13,012 nt of DNA from NCBI GenBank assembly GCA_007117185.1, contig SKHA01000049.1, positions 1-13,012 on the forward strand, written 5' to 3'. The notes below the pieces were generated by a model. It searched no databases, was not told the DNA's origin, and saw only the letters and a program-made list of their open reading frames with translations. Positions 7,045 through 13,012 of this stretch are shown piece after piece. Within the stretch, counting starts at the first letter, position 1. Each line of letters begins with the position of its first letter. Source of the stretch: Spirochaeta sp. (GTDB lineage Bacteria; Spirochaetota; Spirochaetia; DSM-27196; Alkalispirochaetaceae). The position numbers were made by a program, and so were the translations under genes.

Positions 7045-7796
7045 GTATCAACGATACAGAAGAATCCGGCCGCTCCGAAGAGCTGATCCGGAGTCTGCGG
7101 GAGAACCGCAGCTACGTCATCAGAACGACCAGGATGAGTCCTCACCAGAAAAATTCCCTGAAGCGTTTGCGTGACCGCTTCTGTCTTCCACCGATTGATC
7201 CGGGCAGCCCCGGCAGCGGCTACAACTGGGAGACAGTCTTTCCTCACCGCGCTGCAGATCCTCTCCGTCCGGTGATCCTGGATATCGGTTTCGGGATGGG
7301 TGGTGAGCTGGCGGAGCTGGCGTCTGAACGACGGGATGCGGACTTTCTGGGGATCGAGGTTCACGCTCCGGGGGTGGGTAAACTCCTGAGCGAAATCGAG
7401 CGTCTGGAACTTGAGAACGTTCGCATCGCCCAGCAGGATGCAGTGGTGGTCTGCGGGCAGGGAGTCCCTCCAGGGTCCGTCGCGGGTGTACATCTCTTCT
7501 TTCCTGACCCGTGGCCCAAAAAGCGGCATCACAAGCGACGGCTGGTCCGGCCGGGATTTCCCGAGTTGGTGGCCCCCCTTCTGGCTCCCGGGGGGTATCT
7601 GTACATGGTTACGGACTGGCAGGATTACGCCGAGCAGATGCTCGGCGTGATGGAAGAAAGTGCTGTGTTGTCAAACCCGCATGGGGGGTTCGCCCCGCCC
7701 CAGCCCTGGCGGCCTCAGACCGCCTTTGAACGCAAAGGGCTGGCCAAGGGGCATCGGATCTACGAACTGCTGTACCGCTGTCAGGATTCCTCGTGA
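7041..7796 (+). CDS. trmB: TrmB, tRNA (guanine-N7-)-methyltransferase
   Basis: TrmB transfers a methyl group from SAM to N7 of G46 in the tRNA variable loop. The 251-residue protein shows the TrmB signatures: an N-terminal RSYVIRTTRMSPHQ segment, the SAM-binding loop DIGFGMGGE from D81, acidic GIEVH, and the family hallmark FFPDPWPKKRHHKRR (153-167). Catalytic Asp is D156 by comparison with E. coli FFPDPWHKARHNKRR. TDWQDYAEQM near the end fits the substrate-side TD..Y motif. The ATG overlaps the mfd stop in ATGA, indicating coupled translation. The gene converges on the EF-G II gene, and their 3' ends overlap by 16 bp with no terminator seen. Length is slightly above E. coli (239) because of an N-terminal extension rich in Glu, Ser and Arg. 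Confidence 0.97.
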   Translation: MSINDTEESGRSEELIRSLRENRSYVIRTTRMSPHQKNSLKRLRDRFCLPPIDPGSPGSGYNWETVFPHRAADPLRPVILDIGFGMGGELAELASERRDADFLGIEVHAPGVGKLLSEIERLELENVRIAQQDAVVVCGQGVPPGSVAGVHLFFPDPWPKKRHHKRRLVRPGFPELVAPLLAPGGYLYMVTDWQDYAEQMLGVMEESAVLSNPHGGFAPPQPWRPQTAFERKGLAKGHRIYELLYRCQDSS

Positions 7797-9862
7797 TGGA
7801 CGTACGTCGAGTTGGCGATTATCTCCTCGGCGTTCTTCCCGGATACCGGATCGTAGTGGTCGAAGACCATCTCAAAGCTGCCCGTTCCGGCAGTTATTGA
7901 ACGAAGGTCAATGGCGTATCGCAGTAACTCGGACTGCGGAACCAGCGCATCGATCTCGATGATGCCGCCCCCGAGCTGATCCTGTCCCAGAACGCGGCCG
8001 CGTTTGGAGCTCAGGTCTGAGAGAACGTCCCCGAGGTACTGATCCTCAATAAAAACGGCCAGCTTCATCACCGGTTCGAGAAGGACGGGGCCGCACTTCT
8101 TCATCGCTTCCTGCAGGGCACCCCGTGAAGCGATCTTGAACGCCATTTCTGACGAGTCAACAGGGTGCTCTTTACCGTCGAAGAGGACGATGCCAACGTC
8201 GCAGACGGGGTAACCCGCCAGAACACCGTGATTCATCGCCTCGTGGAGGCCCTTTTCGATGCCGGGAATGTATCCCTTTGAGACGCTGCCCCCCTTGATC
8301 TCGTTGGCGAAACTGTATTGCTCACCCCGTTCCAGCGGGCGAACCCTGATATGCACCTCACCAAACTGGCCGTGACCACCGGTCTGCTTCTTGTGGCGAT
8401 GGCTGACCTCGGTTGATTTGGTGATCGTCTCGCGGTAGGCCACCCTGGGTGGTCTGGTCTCGATCTCGATCTTCTGGGTGGCCTTGATCTTGTTCAGAAT
8501 GGTGTTGATATGGAGCTCACCCATACCGGCGATGACCGTCTCGTGTGTCTCAGGATCGAACGTTACCGTGAAGGTCTTGTCTTCCTCGGTGACCCGTACC
8601 AGTTGTTCGTTCAGTTTATCCTCATCCTTTTTGCTGCCCGCGGAGATCGCCAGAGCGTATACCGGCTGTGGCAGCGCCAGGGGCCGGAAGTGAACATACG
8701 TGTCCGGCGCGTGGAACGTGTCGTTGGTATGGGCATCGGCTACCTTGGCCATCACCCCGATGTCCCCGGCAACCAGCGCATCGGTGTCAATCATCTTCTT
8801 GCCCATAGCAACGAAGATCTTACCGGCCCTGGTCTTTTTTCCATCCCGGTCAATGGCGAACTCGGTATCACCCTGCAGTACGCCGCCCATAACTTTCACG
8901 AAAGAAAGCTTTCCGGAAAACTGATCCAGGGTGGTCTTGAAGTTCATCGCCGCAAAGGGAGCTTCCGAGGTTATCACGTAGGGGGTTTCGGTGCGGTCCT
9001 TGGCAACGGCAACTTCGATGAGTCCGGCCGGGGACGGTGCCGCCCAGGTAAGGAAGTCAAGGAACACTTTCATGCCCGAGTTCGTCAGGGCAGAGCCGCA
9101 GAAGACGGGAACCACCTTATTGGCCCGCAGTCCCTCGGATATGCCGGTGCGGATCTCCTCTTCGGTGAGGGTCTCCTCTTCCAGGTACTTCATTGTCAAC
9201 TCGTCGTCACCCTCTGCGGCAGCTTCGATCAACTGGGCGCGATACTCGGCGATTCGCTCTTTCAGATCCGCCGGAATCTCCATTGACGTCTCGTCCGCGC
9301 CGTTATCGCCACGGGCCCACCCGGTCTGGTCCACCAGATCGATGACACCCTTGTACTGACCGGCAGAACCGATTGGGACAGTCACCGGGACCAGGGTGAT
9401 GTCAAATTTGTCCCGCAGATCCTGAAGGACCGCGTCGTAGTCTGCCCGCTCCTCATCCATCTTGTTGATGAAGACCATCCGGGGCCTGTTTCTCTTGTCC
9501 AGGCGTCTCCAGAGCTTCATCGTCTCGATCTGGACTCCTGCACGAGCGCCCACAACCATAACCGCCGATTCGGCGCTGCGAAACGCTGTAACTACCTCTC
9601 CGACGAAATCGGAGGATCCCGGGGTGTCCAGGATGTTTACCTTACAGCTATTCCACGAGATGTGACTCAACGTTGTGTGGATGGAGAACCCCGCTTCCAC
9701 TTCTTCGGGGGTGTAGTCACTGACCGTCTTGCCCGATTCAACGGGAGCGGGGGCGCTGATCGCCTTTCCTGAGAACAGAAGCTGCTCTACTAACGTTGTC
9801 TTTCCGGTGGAGCCGTGTCCTGCCACCGCAATGTTCCTGATCTGTTCTGTGGTATACGCCAT
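7781..9862 (-). CDS. Elongation factor G paralogue of EF-G II type
   Basis: The 693-residue protein has all EF-G domains. GTPase motifs are G1 GHGSTGKT (15-22), G3 DTPGSSDF (79-86), G4 NKMD (133-136), and G5 GSA. Domain II follows, then domain III with VIAGMGELH and domain IV with HKKQTGGHGQFGEV and EHPVDSSEMAF; the tip His is H566. It differs from the housekeeping translocase: AHIDAGKT is GHGSTGKT, RGIT in switch I is missing, and the G3 His of DTPGH is Ser83. This matches the EF-G II (EF-G-2) branch, exemplified by Thermus EF-G-2, whose role is not settled. AAGGA lies 7 bases before the ATG, and a separate promoter (plus 9905-9933) lies in the 88-bp gap after fusB. The end overlaps trmB by 16 bp. 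Family call is strong, function uncertain. Confidence 0.93.
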   Translation of the reverse strand: MAYTTEQIRNIAVAGHGSTGKTTLVEQLLFSGKAISAPAPVESGKTVSDYTPEEVEAGFSIHTTLSHISWNSCKVNILDTPGSSDFVGEVVTAFRSAESAVMVVGARAGVQIETMKLWRRLDKRNRPRMVFINKMDEERADYDAVLQDLRDKFDITLVPVTVPIGSAGQYKGVIDLVDQTGWARGDNGADETSMEIPADLKERIAEYRAQLIEAAAEGDDELTMKYLEEETLTEEEIRTGISEGLRANKVVPVFCGSALTNSGMKVFLDFLTWAAPSPAGLIEVAVAKDRTETPYVITSEAPFAAMNFKTTLDQFSGKLSFVKVMGGVLQGDTEFAIDRDGKKTRAGKIFVAMGKKMIDTDALVAGDIGVMAKVADAHTNDTFHAPDTYVHFRPLALPQPVYALAISAGSKKDEDKLNEQLVRVTEEDKTFTVTFDPETHETVIAGMGELHINTILNKIKATQKIEIETRPPRVAYRETITKSTEVSHRHKKQTGGHGQFGEVHIRVRPLERGEQYSFANEIKGGSVSKGYIPGIEKGLHEAMNHGVLAGYPVCDVGIVLFDGKEHPVDSSEMAFKIASRGALQEAMKKCGPVLLEPVMKLAVFIEDQYLGDVLSDLSSKRGRVLGQDQLGGGIIEIDALVPQSELLRYAIDLRSITAGTGSFEMVFDHYDPVSGKNAEEIIANSTYVHHEES

Positions 9863-9904
9863 GAACGATTCCTTCCTGCTGGTGCTGTTGGATTTGAGCC
9901 TCTA

Positions 9905-9933
9905 ATTCTCGCGGCGGTCCCGACAGTTGTCAA
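9905..9933 (-). promoter_or_regulatory. Promoter of the EF-G II gene inside the fusB/EF-G II gap
   Basis: On the minus strand, consensus TTGACA (plus 9933-9928) and GAGAAT (plus 9910-9905; 4 of 6 matches) are 17 bp apart. The predicted start is near 9898, leaving about a 36-nt leader that contains the AGGAAGGA ribosome binding site. It lies wholly within the gap between the two EF-G genes, so the second gene can be expressed apart from fusB. Confidence 0.6.
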
Positions 9934-9950
9934 GCAAAATATGAACCGGA

Positions 9951-11981
9951 TTACCGTGTCGACGCCGGCGCGAAATGGGAGAACTCCATGGCGTAGTTCC
10001 CCCGTCCCTGAGTTGAGCTGCGCAAAGCGGTGCTGTAGCCGAACATTTTCTTAAGGGGTGCCTCCGCGGTGATGTGTTCCACACCAGGGCGGCTCTCTAC
10101 CGCGTGGACGATCCCCCCGCGGGTGGTAATGCCGTTAATCGCCTCACCCATGAACTCCTGGGGCACCATGACGGTCAGTTTCATTACCGGCTCCAGGAGA
10201 ACCGCTCCGGCCTGACGACAGGCGTTGTCGAACCCCATGGACCCGGCTGCTTCAAAAGCGAACTCTGAAGCAGTGAGTTCGTCGTAGACCGCGTCGATCA
10301 GCTCCACGCCGATATCGATGGTGGGGTAGCCCATTGAGATGCCGGAGTTGAACGCCCCGGCAACGCCCCGTTCCACCGCCTGGGCGAACTGGCGGGGCAG
10401 CCTGGATTCCGGAACGACGCTGCTGAAATGGTTTCCCGTACCTCGGGCCCGTGGAGCCACCCTCAACACGATCTCGCTCCTGTTCTCCTTTCCGGCAAGG
10501 ACCTTCTGAAAGATCTCCCGGTGCTCTGCAACGGCGGTGATGCTCTCGCGGTAGGTTACCTGGGGATTTCCCACCTTGGCGTGGACGTTGTAGTCGTCGA
10601 TGATCCGTGTGACCAGGACATCCAGATGCAGCTCTCCCATACCGGAGATGATCAGCTGCCCCGTGTCGCTGTCTTCCTTCCAGATGAAGGTAGGATCCTC
10701 CCGGGTGAGCAGGTTCAGGGTGGTCTTCAGGCGGTCCTGCTCGCTCATCGTCTGTGGCTCGATGGCGACGGAGATTACCGGCTCGGGAAAATGCATTCGC
10801 TCCAGTACCACGGGAAACCCCTCGCTGCCGATGGTGTCACCCGTCTGGGCCAGTTTGAATCCGACGATAACGCCAATATCACCGGCTACCAGGCGGTCCA
10901 CCTGTTCCGTCCGGTTGGCGTGCATCCGCAAAATTCGATTGGCCCGCTCCCTTTTTCCCTGATTGTGGTTGAACGTGGCCACCCCGGACTTGAGGACGCC
11001 CTGATACATCCGTACGAAGCAAAGGTTACCCGCTTCCCGGTCTGCCTGAATCTTGAAGACCATCCCCACTGCCTGTCCGTCTTCAGATCGCTCTACAGCA
11101 ACGGGAGTCTCCTTGCGGGGATTCATACCCTGGATGGGCGGAAGCTCCTCCGGTGTGGGCAGATAATGGACCACCGCATCGAGCAGCGGCTGAACCCCCA
11201 TATTGCGCAGGCTCGCGCCGACCAGGACAGGGACGGCGTTTCGGGAAAGGGTCAGGGCCCTCAGCTCCTGTCTGATCAGCTCCTCCGGGACGTTCTGGTC
11301 GTCAAGGATGAGGTCGGTGATCTCGTCGGAGGAGCTTGAGACGGTGTCCAGCAGCTTTTCCCGCCATTGCTCGGCCTGGTCCACCATCTCCGGCCGGATC
11401 GGGTGCTCGGTGATCGTTCTTCCCTGGTCCTCGCTGTCCCAGTGCAACTCCTTCATGGTGATCAGGTCGATGGTTGCGGTGAAGCTGTTTTCCCTGCCCA
11501 CCGGGATCATCACCGGCACCGGGTTGGCCTTCAGTTTGTCGTGTATTTCCCGCAGAACCTCGAAAAAATCCGCGCCGATCCGATCCATCTTGTTTATGAA
11601 GGCGATTCGGGGCACCTCGTACGCGTCGGCCTGCCGCCAGACTGTCTCGCTTTGGGGTTCCACCCCGCCAACGGCGCAGAACACCGCCACCGCACCATCC
11701 AGAACCCGCAGACTTCGTTCCACCTCGGCGGTGAAGTCCACATGGCCGGGCGTATCGATGATGTTGATGCGATGGTCCTTCCAGTAGGTGGTTGTCGCTG
11801 CGGAGGTTATCGTAATTCCCCGGTTCTGTTCCTGCACCATCCAGTCCATGGTGGCGGAACCGTCGTCAACCTCGCCGATGCGATGAGACTTGCCGGTAAA
11901 GAAGAGAATCCGTTCAGTAGTGGTTGTTTTTCCGGCATCGATGTGCGCCATGATGCCGATGTTTCTGGTTTTTTCCGTCAT
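9951..11981 (-). CDS. fusB: Elongation factor G paralogue of spdEFG2 type (Borrelia FusB-like)
   Basis: The start is set at the ATG at 11981 (MTEKTRNIGIMAHIDAGKTT), giving 676 residues; the frame extends to 12050, but the extra 23 residues have no family counterpart. GTPase motifs are canonical: AHIDAGKT (12-19), RGIT (54-57), DTPGH (76-80), NKMD (130-133). Domain IV departs from the translocase: the tip HDVDSSEMAF is replaced by YDELTASEFAF, removing the His important for translocation. The segment after TYRESI lacks the HKKQTGG-type motif. From memory the sequence is close to Borrelia FusB, the spdEFG2 group related to mitochondrial EF-G2, which acts in ribosome recycling with RRF. Recycling is therefore the likely role, by homology. 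A perfect palindrome lies 42-57 bp upstream. An EF-G II gene follows 88 bp downstream. Ribosome binding site is weak (GGACC). Confidence 0.93.
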   Translation of the reverse strand: MTEKTRNIGIMAHIDAGKTTTTERILFFTGKSHRIGEVDDGSATMDWMVQEQNRGITITSAATTTYWKDHRINIIDTPGHVDFTAEVERSLRVLDGAVAVFCAVGGVEPQSETVWRQADAYEVPRIAFINKMDRIGADFFEVLREIHDKLKANPVPVMIPVGRENSFTATIDLITMKELHWDSEDQGRTITEHPIRPEMVDQAEQWREKLLDTVSSSSDEITDLILDDQNVPEELIRQELRALTLSRNAVPVLVGASLRNMGVQPLLDAVVHYLPTPEELPPIQGMNPRKETPVAVERSEDGQAVGMVFKIQADREAGNLCFVRMYQGVLKSGVATFNHNQGKRERANRILRMHANRTEQVDRLVAGDIGVIVGFKLAQTGDTIGSEGFPVVLERMHFPEPVISVAIEPQTMSEQDRLKTTLNLLTREDPTFIWKEDSDTGQLIISGMGELHLDVLVTRIIDDYNVHAKVGNPQVTYRESITAVAEHREIFQKVLAGKENRSEIVLRVAPRARGTGNHFSSVVPESRLPRQFAQAVERGVAGAFNSGISMGYPTIDIGVELIDAVYDELTASEFAFEAAGSMGFDNACRQAGAVLLEPVMKLTVMVPQEFMGEAINGITTRGGIVHAVESRPGVEHITAEAPLKKMFGYSTALRSSTQGRGNYAMEFSHFAPASTR

Positions 11982-12022
11982 AGCAGGTCCGAACAGTAGC
12001 ACGGAGTGGCGGTTTTCGGCTA

Positions 12023-12038
12023 CATGAGAGCTCTCATG
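12023..12038. repeat. Perfect 16-bp palindrome, candidate operator
   Basis: CATGAGAGCTCTCATG is an exact inverted repeat of two 8-bp halves without a spacer; the flanking bases do not extend it. It sits in the 101-bp gap between the divergent fusB and tRNA-Val(TAC), 42 bp upstream of the fusB ATG and 5 bp upstream of the tRNA -35. Such symmetry is typical of a dimeric regulator site, but the binding protein is unknown. The absence of a loop and T-run argues against a terminator. Confidence 0.5.
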
Positions 12039-12043
12039 GCGCG

Positions 12044-12072
12044 TTGACACCTGCCGCTGCTCGTGCTATATT
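12044..12072 (+). promoter_or_regulatory. Strong sigma70-type promoter of tRNA-Val(TAC)
   Basis: Consensus TTGACA (12044-12049), an optimal 17-bp spacer, and an extended -10 TGCTATATT (hexamer 12067-12072). The predicted start is near 12079, only a few bases before the tRNA. The discriminator after the -10 is all but one G/C (CCCGCCG), as in stringently controlled stable-RNA promoters of other bacteria. Confidence 0.9.
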
Positions 12073-12082
12073 CCCGCCGTCC

Positions 12083-12155
12083 GGGCGAATAGCTCAGCTG
12101 GGAGAGCGCCTGCCTTACAAGCAGGATGTCGGGGGTTCAAATCCCTCTTCGCCCA
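12083..12155 (+). tRNA. tRNA-Val (anticodon TAC)
   Basis: The acceptor stem GGGCGAA/TTCGCCC is perfect and the D stem is GCTC/GAGC. The anticodon stem CCTGC/GCAGG is perfect around loop CTTACAA, giving anticodon TAC for GUA/GUG. The T stem GGGGG/CCCTC has one G-U pair around loop TTCAAAT. The discriminator is A12155, and CCA is not encoded. With the GAC isoacceptor at 1300 it covers all four valine codons. No clear hairpin terminator follows; the 3' 19 bases overlap the end of the minus-strand acyltransferase gene. Confidence 0.97.
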
Positions 12156-13012
12156 TTTCCCTGTAACTGGGATACAAGCTGGATCCATTTGTAACTGCTG
12201 TGCTCACCGAAGTGCAGCCGGATGCGACGGCGTCCCACCATAAACTCGGAATAGCGGTTGAAATTATCGATAAAACCATGTGTCTCGTTGATGGGGAACC
12301 GTTCCACCAGCGCTGCTGAGGTGGAGTCCACCAGGTCAATCCTGTCCCGGTACAGCGACAGGGTACCCGTTCCCAATGTTTTCAGAATGATCTTCTTCCC
12401 GCTGGTGCCGCGTTCCAGCGCCTGTACCCCCGGGGTGACGGTAAAGGGTTTTTCTACCAGGCCGTCCTGGCTGGTGTGCTCTTCAAGGGCGGTGCTGCAG
12501 TGTTGCCACTGCCAGTCCATCCAGTCTTTCAGGTCACCCGGCCCCGACGCCCCGGTAATCTTCAGGGTCCCGTCAATTTCCCACCGGGTGCTGCAGTGAC
12601 TGCAGTGAAACGCGCTTCCATCGGGATCGGCACCGATCGTGTCGTGACTGCCGCAGACAGGGCAGAGCCACAGAACGCGGTGTATCCCGGCAGAGCGGTT
12701 CTCGCACTCAAAGGGGAGATCAGTCAGCTCCCGGTCTTTCACGTCGTTCTGGTGAAGACGGGTCTCCAGTACCTTTTGAAGGGCTTCGGCGGTCATGCTT
12801 TGAGACTCTGCTTCGGAAATAACGGAAAAATCGATCTGAATCCGTCCCCGGGCAGGATAGTCCGCCCACCGCGGCCACGAGAGGTAGTGGCCCCGAAAGT
12901 GAGCAACGACGATGGGAACCTTCAGTCGACGAATCAGCGCTGCCGTACTGGGATGAATCGGTGCTGTCTCACCGTCCCAGCTGCGGTCTCCCTCCGGAAA
13001 AATCCCAACGGC
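12137..13012 (-). CDS. PlsC-type acyltransferase with zinc ribbon and C-terminal extension (5' end outside window)
   Basis: The minus frame is open to the window edge, so the Met at 12796 is internal. The 292 visible residues begin AVGIFPEGDRSWDGE. This is the FPEG motif III of lysophosphatidate/glycerophosphate acyltransferases, followed by motif IV-like LKVPIVV, then GRIQIDFSVIS and a helix, the normal end of a PlsC domain (to about residue 92). The HX4D motif lies outside. After this comes a zinc ribbon, CPVC (Cys117, 120) and CSHC (Cys137, 140). The last 110 residues end in a beta-rich part (GTLSLYRDRIDL ... YSEFMVGRRRIRLHF) with a PH/GRAM-like look. Acyl transfer to a lysophospholipid or glycerol head group at the inner membrane is expected from the family; the roles of the extra domains are unknown. 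The TGA stop lies antisense in the T-loop of tRNA-Val(TAC), a 19-bp overlap. Confidence 0.82.
   Translation of the reverse strand, partial: AVGIFPEGDRSWDGETAPIHPSTAALIRRLKVPIVVAHFRGHYLSWPRWADYPARGRIQIDFSVISEAESQSMTAEALQKVLETRLHQNDVKDRELTDLPFECENRSAGIHRVLWLCPVCGSHDTIGADPDGSAFHCSHCSTRWEIDGTLKITGASGPGDLKDWMDWQWQHCSTALEEHTSQDGLVEKPFTVTPGVQALERGTSGKKIILKTLGTGTLSLYRDRIDLVDSTSAALVERFPINETHGFIDNFNRYSEFMVGRRRIRLHFGEHSSYKWIQLVSQLQGNGRRGI

Noticed and set aside
8510..11339. Long plus-strand open frames opposite both EF-G genes
   Set aside because: The translations have no family features, while the opposite strand encodes conserved EF-G domains throughout.
11982..12050. N-terminal 23-residue extension of fusB from the ATG at 12050
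   Set aside because: It has no EF-G counterpart, and it would start inside the tRNA promoter region and cover the palindrome. The ATG at 11981 gives the standard EF-G N-terminus.
12115..12339. Minus-strand open frame of 74 codons ending in GEEGFEPPTSCL
   Set aside because: It runs antisense through tRNA-Val(TAC). The GFEPPT ending is the well-known false protein produced by translating the complement of a tRNA T arm. The acyltransferase frame covers the same DNA.
1..13012. CRISPR arrays, insertion sequences, phage genes, riboswitches, toxin-antitoxin pairs
   Set aside because: No direct-repeat array, transposase, inverted-repeat-bounded element, integrase or recognisable riboswitch fold was seen on reading both strands.

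Overview
The window looks like chromosomal DNA of a spirochaete (Spirochaetota), probably a moderately GC-rich free-living Spirochaetales member. Three things point there: the gene order CheR-like/cheX/cheY, typical of spirochaete chemotaxis operons; an elongation factor of the spdEFG2 type that resembles Borrelia FusB from memory; and a neighbouring EF-G II paralogue. No mobile element, phage gene, CRISPR array or rRNA was seen. This is dense core-genome DNA with no gene-free stretch over 300 bases.

Layout. Positions 1-1250 (+) hold the end of a chemotaxis operon: a CheR-like C-terminus, the CheY-P phosphatase cheX, and cheY. Positions 1257-1414 carry tRNA-Val(GAC) with its own promoter and a strong terminator. 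A small unknown gene at 1446-1760 follows, apparently read from a leaderless transcript. tRNA-Asn(GTT) with promoter and terminator occupies 1812-1971. A minus-strand pair (3660 to 1973) encodes an exported protein and, with an ATGA overlap, a PilZ protein with a degenerate receiver domain. Divergent from it, only 15 bp away, mfd and trmB (3676-7796) form a two-gene plus-strand unit, also joined by an ATGA overlap. trmB converges on, and overlaps by 16 bp, a minus-strand pair of elongation factor G paralogues: spdEFG2 (fusB, 11981-9951), then an EF-G II type protein (9862-7781) with its own promoter. Between fusB and tRNA-Val(TAC) lies a 101-bp spacer with a perfect 16-bp palindrome and a near-consensus tRNA promoter. 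The right end (13012-12137, -) is the C-terminal part of a PlsC-type acyltransferase carrying a zinc ribbon and an unknown C-terminal domain. Its stop codon lies antisense inside the tRNA-Val T-loop.

Functional themes. The che genes form the excitation/adaptation end of motility signalling, and the PilZ protein suggests c-di-GMP input nearby. mfd couples stalled transcription to repair and trmB modifies tRNA. The two EF-G paralogues and three tRNA genes make the rest of the window largely translational. Neither EF-G paralogue looks like the housekeeping translocase, which is probably encoded elsewhere.
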